In this document: in pieces, positions 26,922-38,339 of the stretch
Layout: the number at the start of each line of letters is the position of its first letter
How positions within the stretch are numbered: position 1 is the stretch's first letter
DNA from: Limonium bicolor
Lineage: Eukaryota > Streptophyta > Magnoliopsida > Caryophyllales > Plumbaginaceae
NCBI GenBank assembly: GCA_023374045.1
Contig: CM041779.1
Coordinates: 268,532,131-268,596,130 of the forward strand
DNA: 64,000 nt
Direction: 5' to 3'
Notes under the pieces: model-generated
Seen by the model: only the letters and a program-made list of their open reading frames with translations
Told to the model about the DNA's origin: nothing
The model's database searches: none
Translations under genes and position numbers: made by a program

Positions 26922-27252
26922 ACATGTTGTGTGGTAGGTGTAATAAATGTTATCTTGACCTTGAGTCCAATTGTGGTTGCATCTGAATTTGGTTATGTTA
27001 CCCAGACCTGAGAGTCTAAGGGTGGATATGTGGATACAAATGTGGTTATGTTACCCGGACCATTGAGTTCAAGGTTATTTTTTTTTCAAGGTTATTATGT
27101 AAGGTATGTTATGTTATGGATGTGTTTATGTTTGTTATGTAAAGGTATGTTTTGGTATGGAGGTTTTATCTGGCAAGTAATTCCCGGATTCTATGGAAGG
27201 ATATGAGGGAAACTGTGAACTTCGAGGACGAAGTTCTTTTAAGGGGGTAGAT
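26922..27252 (+). mobile_element. Interior tail of the outer element (second duplicate) with hairpin and polypurine tract
   Basis: Repeats 10964-11272. It ends with the 8-bp hairpin (27217-27224 with 27229-27236), then TTTTAAGGGGGTAGA, directly before the TG of the 3' LTR at 27253. This is the tract that primes plus-strand synthesis. Confidence 0.85.
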
Positions 27253-29797
27253 TGAAATACCCCAAACCTTGATATGTTGTTTAAATATTAAAAATATGGT
27301 ATTTTAAGGCTAAAAAGTGCCTTAGAAACATTAGTGAACAATTTAAAACATAGTAGAAACAATAAAGTACCATAAAGACAATTTGAGCAAAAACATGCTC
27401 TAAGCTTGGGATAACCTTGGTTAAGATTCAAGGAGCTTACCAAGACTTTATTAACATGAAAATATGATTTTCTAAGGCTAATTAAGTCCTTAGGAAAATG
27501 GTGGTGACATTTAATAAGCCAGAGAAAACACAAGAAACACCATTAAGTCAATTTAAGCAAATACTTGCTCTAGACTTGGTGTAACCTTGTATAAGACCTA
27601 AAGGTCATTCCTAGACCTTATTTACATGTTAATGAACATGTTAAATCAATTCCAAAAGAAAAACAAGCTCAAAAATAAGATAAAACACAAAAATGTGCTT
27701 TAAGGAGTCTTAAAGCACATTTTTGAAAAATTGTCTTGGAAATGAGTTTTGAATGGCTAAATGTCCATCATTACTCTTTAATCAACATGTGTACTACTTA
27801 GTATCAAATTAAGAAGTCTAAATCAATGGGAAATCAAAATTTTCACAATTATGTGCACTAATTTGTGAATAGTGCTCAAATAGTGCTAGTTTAAGACATA
27901 AGTCAACTTAGTTAATTAAACGGTCAACATAAGCCATGAAATAACCTAAGTACTAAAGAGGCGGCCTGTTTTTAAGTGTGAGTCACCACACTTGACTAGT
28001 TTAATTAAAGGGAAGAAAAGAAAAGCAAGTAAAGGAAGTTACCTTTTTACATAAATATCTTGTAAAAGCTAGCCTCTCACCTCATTTCCTTCTTTTCCAC
28101 TCACTCCCACCGTCTTCATCCTCTTCCTCCCTTATCCAAAGCCGTTTTGCTACAGTTCACCCCCATTCTTGATCTTCTTTTACTTGTAACTCATAGCTCC
28201 ATGCTCCAAATTCAATTTCAAGACCACCTTTGTCTTAGTTAGACCAAGCTCTTCACTTCTATCTTTTCAAATCTTCAAGAACTCAATTTCGGTGCCATAG
28301 AGAATCTCCATTGAAGGAGGAAAAACTCATCTCTTCACACCTTGTGGTTCTCCTTTGCTTCAAGGTAAGAAAAGTCAAAGAAAATTCACATTTCCTCTCA
28401 TTTTCATACATGGCCGAAAATCACCATTAGTGATGCCTGGTCTTGCCCATTTTAGTAGCTTGATTCAATCTTCAAAGGACTAGGAGGAGTCCTACATTAT
28501 TTCTTAATCAAGCTCCATTTCAAATTCCAAGGTAAACTTCCATTTTAGTGTTTTAAAACACTTATGTAAATTTAGGGTTTATATGTGAGTTTAAGTATGA
28601 AACTTAATGCTCATTACCCTTGTATGTGTATTAGTTAGAAGATTGACAAGTGATAAAAGCTCCTTGCCGATTTTCAATCATGAAAGAACAAGAGAAAACA
28701 AGTGAGAAAATCTTGAAGAGAAGAGGTAAATAGCCTATCTTAATGTAATGATGTGTCTTAGGAAATTGAGCTTTGAGAATGCTTAATAAAGAACCTAAGG
28801 AGCCAATGGGAAATGAGTTAGTAAAATATCTACACGGTGGTTATTAAGGGCATATGTGATGTTCTGTGTATTTGCAGGTTAAAGGCAATTATTATGTGGG
28901 AAATTCAGTGTTTAAGATTAATGCAATTTAAGGGCCTAAGAGCCATGTTATTTAAGAGCCTAAGTGCCAAGCAATTTAAGTTATTGCACTATATTGTGAT
29001 GTAGTGTAGTTTAAAGGTTTAGTTTGTGTGTAAAGAATATCTCTTGTGAAGGTGAATGTCTTTGATGGTTAAAGGATGAAAAACCATGTGTTTATGTGTA
29101 AGAATGTGTATTAAGGGATTGAGTGTTCTTGGATTGTTTAAAAGTGAAAAACTACGTGTTTTGGTGTAAGGTGATACAAGAGAAGCTATATCAAAATTTG
29201 GTGAGTAAACAAGGAGTTTTAGGTGTTTAAATGGAGTTTGGTGACCTAGGTTGTACTAGGAATGGTTAAGGTTTAAATTGGTGAAAGAAAGTGAGTTAAG
29301 GTGTTCTTAAGTGTTAAAATGTCTTGGGCATTGTCTTGGAGGTTTAGTGAGCGAATGGGTGATTTCAAATACACCGAAGCCATGATAAGTGTGTTGTTAA
29401 GACTTGAGCAAAATTTGGTAAACAAAAGAAGTGTAATGCCTTGTGAAGGTTTAATTATGAACTTGTGGGAAAGACTTGAGGAGTGTGTGTAAAGGGGATG
29501 AGTGTGATGCAAAATGATGCTTTAGGAGTGGTTATTTTGTTATGGAAGAACACTTTGGTTAGTGGAAGTTTTAAGCAAAATTACAAGTTACAAGTGTAAG
29601 GTAAAATGTTCTAAGTGTTAAGGATTTAGTAAAAGCTTGAGTAAATGTTTAAGGAGTTTTGGGGATTAGAGAGGGTTTTAGTGTGCCAAAATATGTTAAA
29701 ACATGTGGGAAAACATGTGGAATGATTAGGAAAAGATTGGGTTGAAATTGGAGTTCAAAATGAGAAGAAAAGCACTTTGGAAAATGGGGTCTGTTGT

Positions 29798-29902
29798 GGA
29801 CCCCCCTAGGGACCACCCCTATGGGGAGGTCCAGTGGAATTCTGCAGGCGAATGTAGTTTCTGCTGTGGACCGCCCCTGGGACCTCCCTAGAGGGGCGGT
29901 CC
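29798..29902 (+). repeat. Hairpin array: two 35-bp palindromes 70 bp apart
   Basis: Units are 29798-29832 (GGACCCCCC...GGGGAGGTCC) and 29868-29902 (GGACCGCCCC...GGGGCGGTCC), starting exactly 70 bp apart. The stems are much more GC-rich than the rest of the LTR and unlike those of the other arrays, but size, spacing and position in the LTR are the same. Confidence 0.88.
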
Positions 29903-31354
29903 AGACCAGAGAGAAAAAAATATTGTTTAAGGCTTCTAATGATGGGGGATTGAATGGTAATGGTTTTAAATGATGTTTAGGCCTTGTTTGGTGACATGTA
30001 AAGGCCTTAAAAAGTGTAAACAAGTGCTAGGTTGGATGTGAGAGTTGTGAACTTAAGATCACAAGAGTAAAATTAAGTATAACGGGATGACGGGGTTAAC
30101 TATGGGCGCATTAGTCGTTAAACAATCATATTACCCCGATGTTAATGGAAGCAATTGTAATGTTACCAGTTGTTCGAGAATTATTCGAGGAACATAAGAG
30201 GACACAATAGATTGGACCTTGGTGACAGGTATGGTTTTCTTGCAACCTGTGTTCTACCGGATTACACTGGCTTGTGTGCCAACCTGTTTTTTGTGTGTTT
30301 GCCACCTTGCAATAATAAGCATGAAATGAGTTTACAGTAATTCATTTATGTGGCGTACTTGGTTCCGATACCGTTTAACCTCAAATATGTGTTTAACCTT
30401 AGCTAACCGACTCTAGGTCACATAAGAGATCGGTATTCGGATTTAACGACCCAAACCATGGGAACGTTCTAACCACGGCTATGTGTGAGTTAGTTGTGTG
30501 TTGTTTGTGCGTGTAAGTATGTTTACCTCCCTTGTGTGTTTAACCCGGTTGTAACACCATATGGTGTATGGATGTGATAGGTTCCATAATGGAGCTCTTA
30601 ACTATATATATTAATTGGGGGGTGAGGAATCCGGTCGTTCCGGTCGCGCGTTGTTTGGGAGTTGGTATCCATATTTGACTTACCTTCCTCTCTGTTATGT
30701 TATGGTTGTTTTTCCTTCTTGGATTACAATCACTGGTAAGCTTAACCAAAGCTTACCTACCTCGATTATTGTTCGGGGCAAGGGGGATATGTGTATAGTG
30801 TGAACGGTTCTATATTAAGCCCGAAATATCTAAGTAAGTGTGTACGGTGTGTTCGGAACTATGTTATATCCGACACATCTTAAGTAAGTATATGTTCTCT
30901 AAGTGGAACAATAAATTATTGTGTAATGAGTTTAACATGGGAATAGAAAGATTCTCTAGGCTCCAAAGAGATAACTAACTCTCATCTTGGGGTACGTGCC
31001 CTCACGTGACTCTCCCCGAGTTATGTTGTATGTATGTTAATGTGTGATATGTGTTGTTATGTTGAGTATGTTGATCATGGGTATCAACCCAAGGTTATTA
31101 TAAGTGGAATTTAAGCATAACCCGATTAAATGGGTAAATGTCGTCTAGTGAGGAGTTAGCTCCATTAAGGTAGAAACCCTCAAGGGTTAAAGAGCACAAT
31201 AAGGTGATCTAACAAGCGTTGATGTGATGATTGAATTGTTTGAATCCTGATGCTTGGATGTGTGTTAAATACATGTGTGTTATGTGTTTATAGTTTTTCA
31301 TGCATGATTTAAATATAATCAACCGCATGCTTAGACGACAATTAGTTGTGCGTG

Positions 31355-31421
31355 GCCCGGTAGCATGCGGGCTGCACGATTACCATACCAGCAAAGGTGC
31401 TGAGCCCCTTGGGGGCCACCC
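31355..31421 (+). other. Conserved LTR 3' hairpin block
   Basis: GCCCG/CGGGC stem around a GTAGCATG loop, then the ACCAGCAAAGGTGCTGAG motif and a CCCC...GGGG pair. It lies about 370 bp before the LTR end and just before TTTTCAGGTACAAGGAG (31430-31446), which looks like a splice acceptor. Near-identical copies are at 5861-5928 and 5095-5160. Confidence 0.65.
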
Positions 31422-31792
31422 TTTTTCCTTTTCAGGTACAAGGAGCTGGAGCCGTTCGAGAGTAGGACGGGGTGGTTGTTTGTGCATGGGTAGTTATTTA
31501 ATTACTTATGTATTGTAGGTGTAGTAAGACCGAAACTGTTATCGACATTAGTTTGTAAATACTCGGTACAGTTGGAATGTAAATGTATATTGATTGTTGG
31601 AAATGGAACGGAATGATAATGTGTAAGTGCTCGGGAATCTGGTCCATCAGACCGATACAATGTATAAGTATTAGTCTTTATAGCCACGTGGGTGGTTAAC
31701 GGCGTGTAACACCAATGAATTAAGTGAATGTTGAGTTGTGTTTTTCCGCTGCAAATTGTTGTTAAGTACATTGTTGTAGTAGGGGTGTTACA

Positions 31793-33031
31793 GCCCCAAA
31801 GCCGTACAAACTAAATACAGAATCCAAATGCCAAATCTTAAAGCAGAGGCCAAAACTCCAAACAGAAGCTAAACCTGCAAATCAGACGGGGATAGGGGTG
31901 AGCAAAACCATCGCTCAGGAGGTGAAAAACTTCTTCAACTAAGCACGCTCAAAACATAATCTAGACATACATTTATACTTATATAGAAGTATAGCAAAAT
32001 CAGAAACAGAGGCCTTGGAGAAAGAAGGCAGAAACAGAGGCTTAGCAAAGTCATAAACTTATCCACAAATAGAAGCTTAACTAAAATCAGAAACAGAGGT
32101 CGCAGAAGAAGTCCTTAAAATCGAAAGAGGTCCAAAGCAGAACGAGCCAAGAGATGACAAATCAGTGGGAGCAGCAAAACAAATCAAAAGGCCGAATCTT
32201 TGTAAACTAGAGACTTCTTAGAAGATGGAAAGAATGCAGCAGACCATCTCAAGTCAAATACAGACAGAGCAGACAGAAACAGAGCACTTATAAATCAGAA
32301 ACTTTCAGAGGACACAAGGCACACAATAGTCTGTCAGAAACCAAAACAGGGAGAGCAGATGAAACAGAGTACTTACAAATTAAAGGTTCCTAGAAGACAG
32401 AAAACACACACACAGTCTGTCAAATACGGGAGCTGAAGGAACAGACAAAAGTAGAACACAATACGAACAGAGGTGGGACACTAGCACTGAACACAACACT
32501 AAAAAAGGTCAGAAACCATGGATCTAACAGATCCCTCAACAACACAGAAATGACCCGAAGGCTAAAGGGTTCATCTACCCCACAGAACAGAAATGGGAAT
32601 GACCCAACACTCAGAATGACGTCTACGTAGCATGCTACGAGATAGCTCGACCTAGCCTTCCACGGCTCAGAATGTACAAAAACTAGGTCCCCAAAACTGA
32701 AGTTTAATAAATCAGAACAAAAGGTGTAGAATGCAATCACCAAGGAACAAGACCTTAAACACTACAATAACAGAGTTCATAGTTGAAACAGATGTCTTAA
32801 ACTAAGACCAACGAAATATGCAGGATCAAACTGAAGTAAGAATCTGAAACACACTTTCAGAGCAAATCAGAGTTCAAAGGCTTATCAAGACTTTCAAATC
32901 AAAGTGCACATATACATGTGCTAAAACATATCAAACAAACAGATCATACTCGAAGAGAGGAAACAAACACCGTAAAACCACACTCAAAACGGAGCTCGAA
33001 CAAAGAAGTTATGCAAAAACAAAGGTCGGTC
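31793..33031. other. Unclassified, CAGA-rich sequence, no supported gene
   Basis: Follows the 3' LTR. The + strand is rich in scattered AGAAACAGAG-like words (for example near 32000, 32090, 32275, 32360), giving a weakly repetitive texture. A 107-codon reverse-strand frame (32420-32743) is hydrophobic and matches no family I know. It is probably an old repeat remnant. The last bases, GGTCGGTC, are the left side of a hairpin array continued at 37434 beyond solo LTR D. Confidence 0.4.
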
Positions 33032-36000
33032 TGTAACACCCCAACTCATAAAACCTGACTTATCTCACAAACCTCCAATTACTTATATTAACATTGCAGC
33101 GGAAATTTTCTACAAAGATGGTGTTACAGTCGTTAGTCACCCACGTGACTAACTAGGCATGCTAAATCCTCTAAGATCTAGCTACGGTCTGATGGACCCG
33201 AAATTACCGAACATTAGTACTTACAAGTCTTAACCAAATACATACACAATTCCAAATACATTTCCTCCTATACAACTAACTAATATAGACCACCGTACGA
33301 GTGCACATGCACAACTCGTAGGTCAAATTTAAACCCACATATGTCTACCCTTCCTACTCTCATGCCGGGCCATCTGTTGCTTCTTACCTGCAAAATAATA
33401 TGGATGCCCCTAGGGGCTCAGCACCTTTGCTGGTATGATTAACGTGTAGCCCCCACGCTAACGGGACTACGCACGACTACTTTGTCGTATACATGAGGTT
33501 GATTATTAATACAACATTAATAAGAAGTACAATAAACACCACACGACATATGAACAATTCATAGTTCAACCACAACGAACGACTTAAAAGAGTTCCTTAA
33601 GTAAGTGAGTTAGCTTTTAACTCCTTAAGTCAAGATTTCTCTTATTCTCAAATCCATTCTTATCTCATCTCAAGTCTTATCTTAAGTCTCATTGTGCCAA
33701 CCATTCTTTAATTAGAATTGGTTGTTTCTTAACTCAATGTTTATCTGTGTGGGTCAAAGGTAACCCTAGCCAATGAGCTATCAACTCCATTGGTTTAAAT
33801 AAACATTATTTCTTAAATTTGGGATTTAGGAGATCCCACCGCACCATCTTAATCTTGCCTCCCACCTTGAACCATAATCCAAGGTGGCCGAGTCTGTTTG
33901 TCGACTCTAGGCGACAAGTCCGAAGACAAGCCTCGATGGAGGACGGACCTGATAGGGATACCGACCTCCTAACTCAACATGCATGACCGGAGTCAGTCCC
34001 GGATTCTTCACTCCCCAAGTTCCAGTTAGTAGAAGTCTCAACGACGGTGTCTGTTAGTTAACCTCTTTCGGTTACTAATAAACCAATATTAGGGAGTGTT
34101 CCTTATTCTCACACAATTCCTTACTAAACATTGTTAGTAAGTTCTCAAAGTAAGTTGTGTTAGTTTCATACAACACACAACAATACACTAAACCGGTTGC
34201 ATGCTTTATCTTGTTTAGTCGGGACACATAAACAAATAGCACACAAACCGAGGTACACCTCGTTAGCAAGAAGGCTACAAGAAAACCATACCGTTCACCG
34301 TTGGTCGTTTGGTTGCCTAATCTCCTCCGGAGTCCAAATACTCAAACCCTAAAACATTCATCCAATCGGGTGGTTAATTCTCTTTTAATTAACCTAACTC
34401 ATATCATCACTAATGGTTTCCGATTAGTAATGTCTAAATCATTGTAATTTAAACTTAACCACTTAAATCATTTTACTTCTCTTAATTTATCAAGTCCTTA
34501 TATGCTTATCTTTCTAATCATCATTACCCTCCTAATAATGGACTACTAATGCCACTCTTTCTCCTCTCTTTTTTTAAGGTCCGACCGACCCACTCTAGGG
34601 TAGGTCGCCTGGGTGGGTCGGATGCAGAAGCATCCAGTTTGACAGTTTTTGCTCGATCGACCCAGATAGGGCCGGTCCCCTGGGTCGGTCCACTGTAGAA
34701 CCCTTTCCCAAAGTGCTTATTTTACTCCAATCTCTTCCACAAGTGTCCTAGTATGTTCCTATATCATTTTGGCACATTAATACCCTCTTAAATCATCCAC
34801 CAAACTCATTATTCAACCCACCTCCAAATTCCTTAATCACTTACTCAAATTCTTACTAAGTTCCTAACACTTAAAACTTAGTTCCTTATACTTCCAACAT
34901 GTAAACTTTGCCTAAAACCTCAACTAACCAAAGTGTTTCTTCTCAACCATTTTGACTACTCCTCAAGCATTATCAATCATCCTCATCTCCTTAACTCAAA
35001 CTTCTCATAGTTCTCAAGGTCTCGTTGCATCTCCATGCACAACTTCCTCTCTTTTACATTTATTACTCATCATTCCTAAACTTGTATATACTTATGCATT
35101 TCTAGCCATCCTCTTAACACCTTAACATTGTTCCTCATCCAACTACACAATCACTTAGCCTTACACACACCTTTACTCCTTCAACTTGACCATTCTAAAT
35201 TCCTCTTAAACATTTCCATCTCCTTTACTCAATTTACTCACCATTAACATTGTTATACACTCTTATCCATTTCTAGTCATTCCCTTGACAAGTTACTATA
35301 TTCTCTTGAAGTTTTCACCTCCATCACCCAATTCCACTCATTACCATCCAAGTTATCCTTATTATCTCACTACTAGACAATCTCTTAACATCTCATAACA
35401 TTCTTCCTCAAACTTCACATTAACCTTAGAAATCCTTCTCTTGTAGTTTAAAGGTGATTATCACTCCCAGACTTCTAACTCCTCCAAGACAACTCTAGGT
35501 CATTCTAATCCTCAAGAGCACCTTTGTTAACTCATTTCCACTCAAATTTCATTTGATGATTCCTAGTAAGTCCTTGATCATTTTAATCCATAAAATCCAC
35601 TAAAAACACTTTGTTTTCTACTCAAATTTCGCCATAGCCTCTCTAGTATATTGCCATGCCCAAATGCATAGTTTTTTCTCCTCTAATCAACATACACACA
35701 TCAGTCCTTTTCTCATGATATTTCTCACCCAATTCAAACCATTCATAACAAACACAATATGGTGAAATAATCTTAAATTGCATAGCACTAAGGCTCTTAA
35801 ATGATATGACTCTTAGGCCCTTAAATGACATGGCTCTTAGGCCCTTAAATGACATAACTAAACACTGAATTTCCCACATAAATAGCTTTCAACCAGCATT
35901 TACACAACACTCCATATCATAGCAATATAAATGTTCTTATAATCCATCTTATGCTTATCTTACTAACTCATTTCCCATTGGCTCCTTAGTCACAAGTTCA

Positions 36001-37428
36001 TAAGCTTGTTCATATTCTTTTCCTAGGTTATATAAACCATTATATAATGTAATCTCTAAGCTACATTTGGTATCTAACTAAACCCCATTCCCTAAGACAT
36101 TAACCACCTTAAGGTATTAGTAAGTAATTTACCTGTTTTTCAAGCCTTTTTCTTTCTCTCTTCCTTTGGCTTTCTTGACTGATTTTCAGAAAGGACTTTT
36201 AGTTCCCTTGCTAAGCTTCTAATCAACATTCAAATAATGTAATGAGTGTTAAGGAATATACCTAGACCCATGGAATTTACTCTTAGGTTAAAAAGAGTTT
36301 TTAAGCATTAAAATGGATTATTACCTTTGGAGTCTTAAGATAGACTTTGGTAAAGAATCAAAGGAGGACCTCCACTAGTCTTTTGAAGATTGAATCAAGG
36401 CTATTACAAAGAGTAAAACAAGGCACTTCAAATGGCAATTTTCGGCCAAGTACAAAAATGGAAGAAAAGGATGATTTTTGAAGCTTTTCTTACCTTAAGC
36501 CAAAGAGAGTATATACTAGCTCTTGAAACTGAATTTTTCTCTTCAAATGGAGCTCCTTTAATGGAGTCCAACTTCTGGTTTAGAATTATGAAAATAGAGG
36601 ATGGAAGGTCTTGGTCTAACTAAGACAAATGTGTGCTTAGTTTTTGATTTGGAGCTTGGAGTTGCATTTGGCAAGCAAAACAAGTTGGAGAAGGTGAAGG
36701 CTGGAGCTTCCACGGTTCTGGAGGAGAGAGAATGAAGAAAATGCTGTGGACAAGGAAGAAGAAGTGAGGAGAGAGGAAAGCAAATGGGATATTTCCTTTA
36801 CTTAAGCAAAAAGTTAGTGAATTGTCTTTTCTTTTCTTTACCTCTTCTTTTCTAAGTTATGAATGAGTCATGTGGTGACTCACCCCTTAAGAAACCATGC
36901 CCCCTTGATATTTATGGCTAGTTTGACCATTGACCACTTAAAGAAGTCATTTGACTTATTTTGGGCACTATTTGGGTACTATTCATAAATTATGGCACAA
37001 ATTGTGAAATTTTTTGGGTTTTCATTGATTTGAGGATTCCTAATGTTGATACTAATAGTACCCATGTTTATTAAGGTATAAACTTGGTCATTTAGCCACT
37101 CAAAACTCATTTCCAAGACAATTTTCAAAAAAAACATGCTTTAAGAATCCTTAAAACACAATTTGTGTTTAAACTTGTTTTTGAGCTTGTTTTTTCTTGG
37201 TAATTGATTTAACATGTTCATTAGCATGTTAATAAGGTCTAGGAATGACCTTTGGGTCCTAATCAAGGTTACACCAAGTCTAGAGCAGTATTTGCTTAAA
37301 TTGACTTTATGGTGTTTTCTGTTGTTTTCTTTGGTTTAAATTGTCTACCATTGTTTCTAAGGCATGTTTTAGCCTTATTACATCATAAATTGATGTTTAA
37401 TTAACATACTTAGGTTTGGGGTATTTCA
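33032..37428 (-). mobile_element. Solo LTR D (reverse strand)
   Basis: Reads TGTAACACCCC at the left and GGGGTATTTCA at the right (4397 bp). Both sides carry CGGTC (33027-33031 and 37429-37433). The reverse complement of the conserved hairpin block lies at 33405-33470, a hairpin array at 34585-34688, and a donor-like CTTAAGGTAAG on the reverse strand near 36490. No interior remains. The frames of 60-78 codons within it are chance. Confidence 0.93.
34585..34688 (-). repeat. Hairpin array in solo LTR D
   Basis: Two palindromes with CCGACCCA...TGGGTCGG arms: 34585-34621 and 34657-34688 (one mismatch). The right arms end 67 bp apart. Compared with the arrays in LTRs A, C and the 3' LTR, the unit length is similar and the stem sequence differs. 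Confidence 0.85.
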
Positions 37429-37433
37429 CGGTC

Positions 37434-38339
37434 TAAACATGCATCCGACCTTGCATGTTCGGACGTAAGCCGAGAGTCAGAAAATCCGCCCGCGCATGAT
37501 GTCTGAACTTACATGTTTTGGAGACATGTTCGGACACAGTGAAAAATGTAAAATAAATTGTGGAAATCAGCCAGGACCAAGCCACAAATCCTCCACAACT
37601 TACCAATCTTTTTGTAGCAAAATAGCCAATCGAAAACATACATCCACGGGGTTTAACGCATCAAACACACATCAAAATCAACCAAAACATCACCAATCAT
37701 AGAGTCAAAACAATCATATACGTAAACCGAAATGGAACCCCAGTGGGGTGAACATACACAACTCAATCCATCTACCACCTACCTCACATCCGAAGAAAAG
37801 CAATTATTTGCAGACTCCACACATCAGACCCCTTGAATCTCCACTCGAACAAAGAACACTCGATCAAAACAAAAGACAACCGGAACTGGAAGGAAGCGAA
37901 GAATGGAATGAGGAACAGGAATCGACTCTGAATCCCCACACTCAAGATCTGGCGGACTTGAACAGCAAAGCACCCAATCAATTAAATTGTAGGGGTAAGA
38001 GATTAAATAAGAGAATGAGCAAAGAGAGGAGAAGATATGCAGTGGGAGTTGGGAAGAAGAAGGAAATGTTTGAATGAGAATGTCAGAAAAGTGGAAGGAG
38101 GAAAAAAGTAACGTGAATTAGAAATAAGAAAGAAGGAAGGAAAATATTAAGGAACTAATAAATATCCTCCTTCACAAATAAATAACAAATAAGGAAGACT
38201 TTTATAACCCTACTTCCTCAAGCAATCATAATAATAATAATAGGAGAATGTCATAGACATACTAATATATGATCAAAATACAATATGAACTGCCTTTGTG
38301 AATCAGAGAAAGAAAACAAAAAAATTAGGACATAACAAC
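37434..38339. other. Remnant of an older LTR-like repeat carrying a hairpin array
   Basis: 37444-37535 holds palindromic modules: one right arm ending at 37464 and a complete unit at 37501-37535 (GTCTGAAC...GTTCGGAC), 71 bp apart, with a GCCGAGAGT spacer like that of solo LTR A. Solo LTR D is inserted in this array. The remainder (37540-38339) is purine-rich and has a 109-codon frame (37748-38077) without family resemblance. It most likely derives from a decayed LTR of the same group. Confidence 0.5.

Larger units (their letters stand above)
27253..31792 (+). mobile_element. Complete 3' LTR of the outer LARD-like element
   Basis: A 4540-bp LTR from TGAAATACCCC to GGGGTGTTACA, preceded by a polypurine tract. 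Its last 1.86 kb match the 5' LTR pieces at 1-1118 and 5547-6294. It holds a leader with donor/acceptor-like sites (28365 and 28877), a two-unit hairpin array (29798-29902), conserved hairpin blocks (30220-30272, 31355-31421) and the terminal region with the CACGTGGGTGGTTAACGGCG word. The target duplication cannot be checked because the left end lies outside the window; the flanking bases are GCCCC (31793-31797). Confidence 0.9.

Noticed and set aside
32420..32743. Reverse-strand hydrophobic 107-codon frame
   Set aside because: No family resemblance, low-complexity Phe/Ser/Val-rich translation, in repeat-like CAGA-rich sequence.
37748..38077. Forward 109-codon frame
   Set aside because: Polar, low-complexity translation in a purine-rich LTR-like remnant; no motif.
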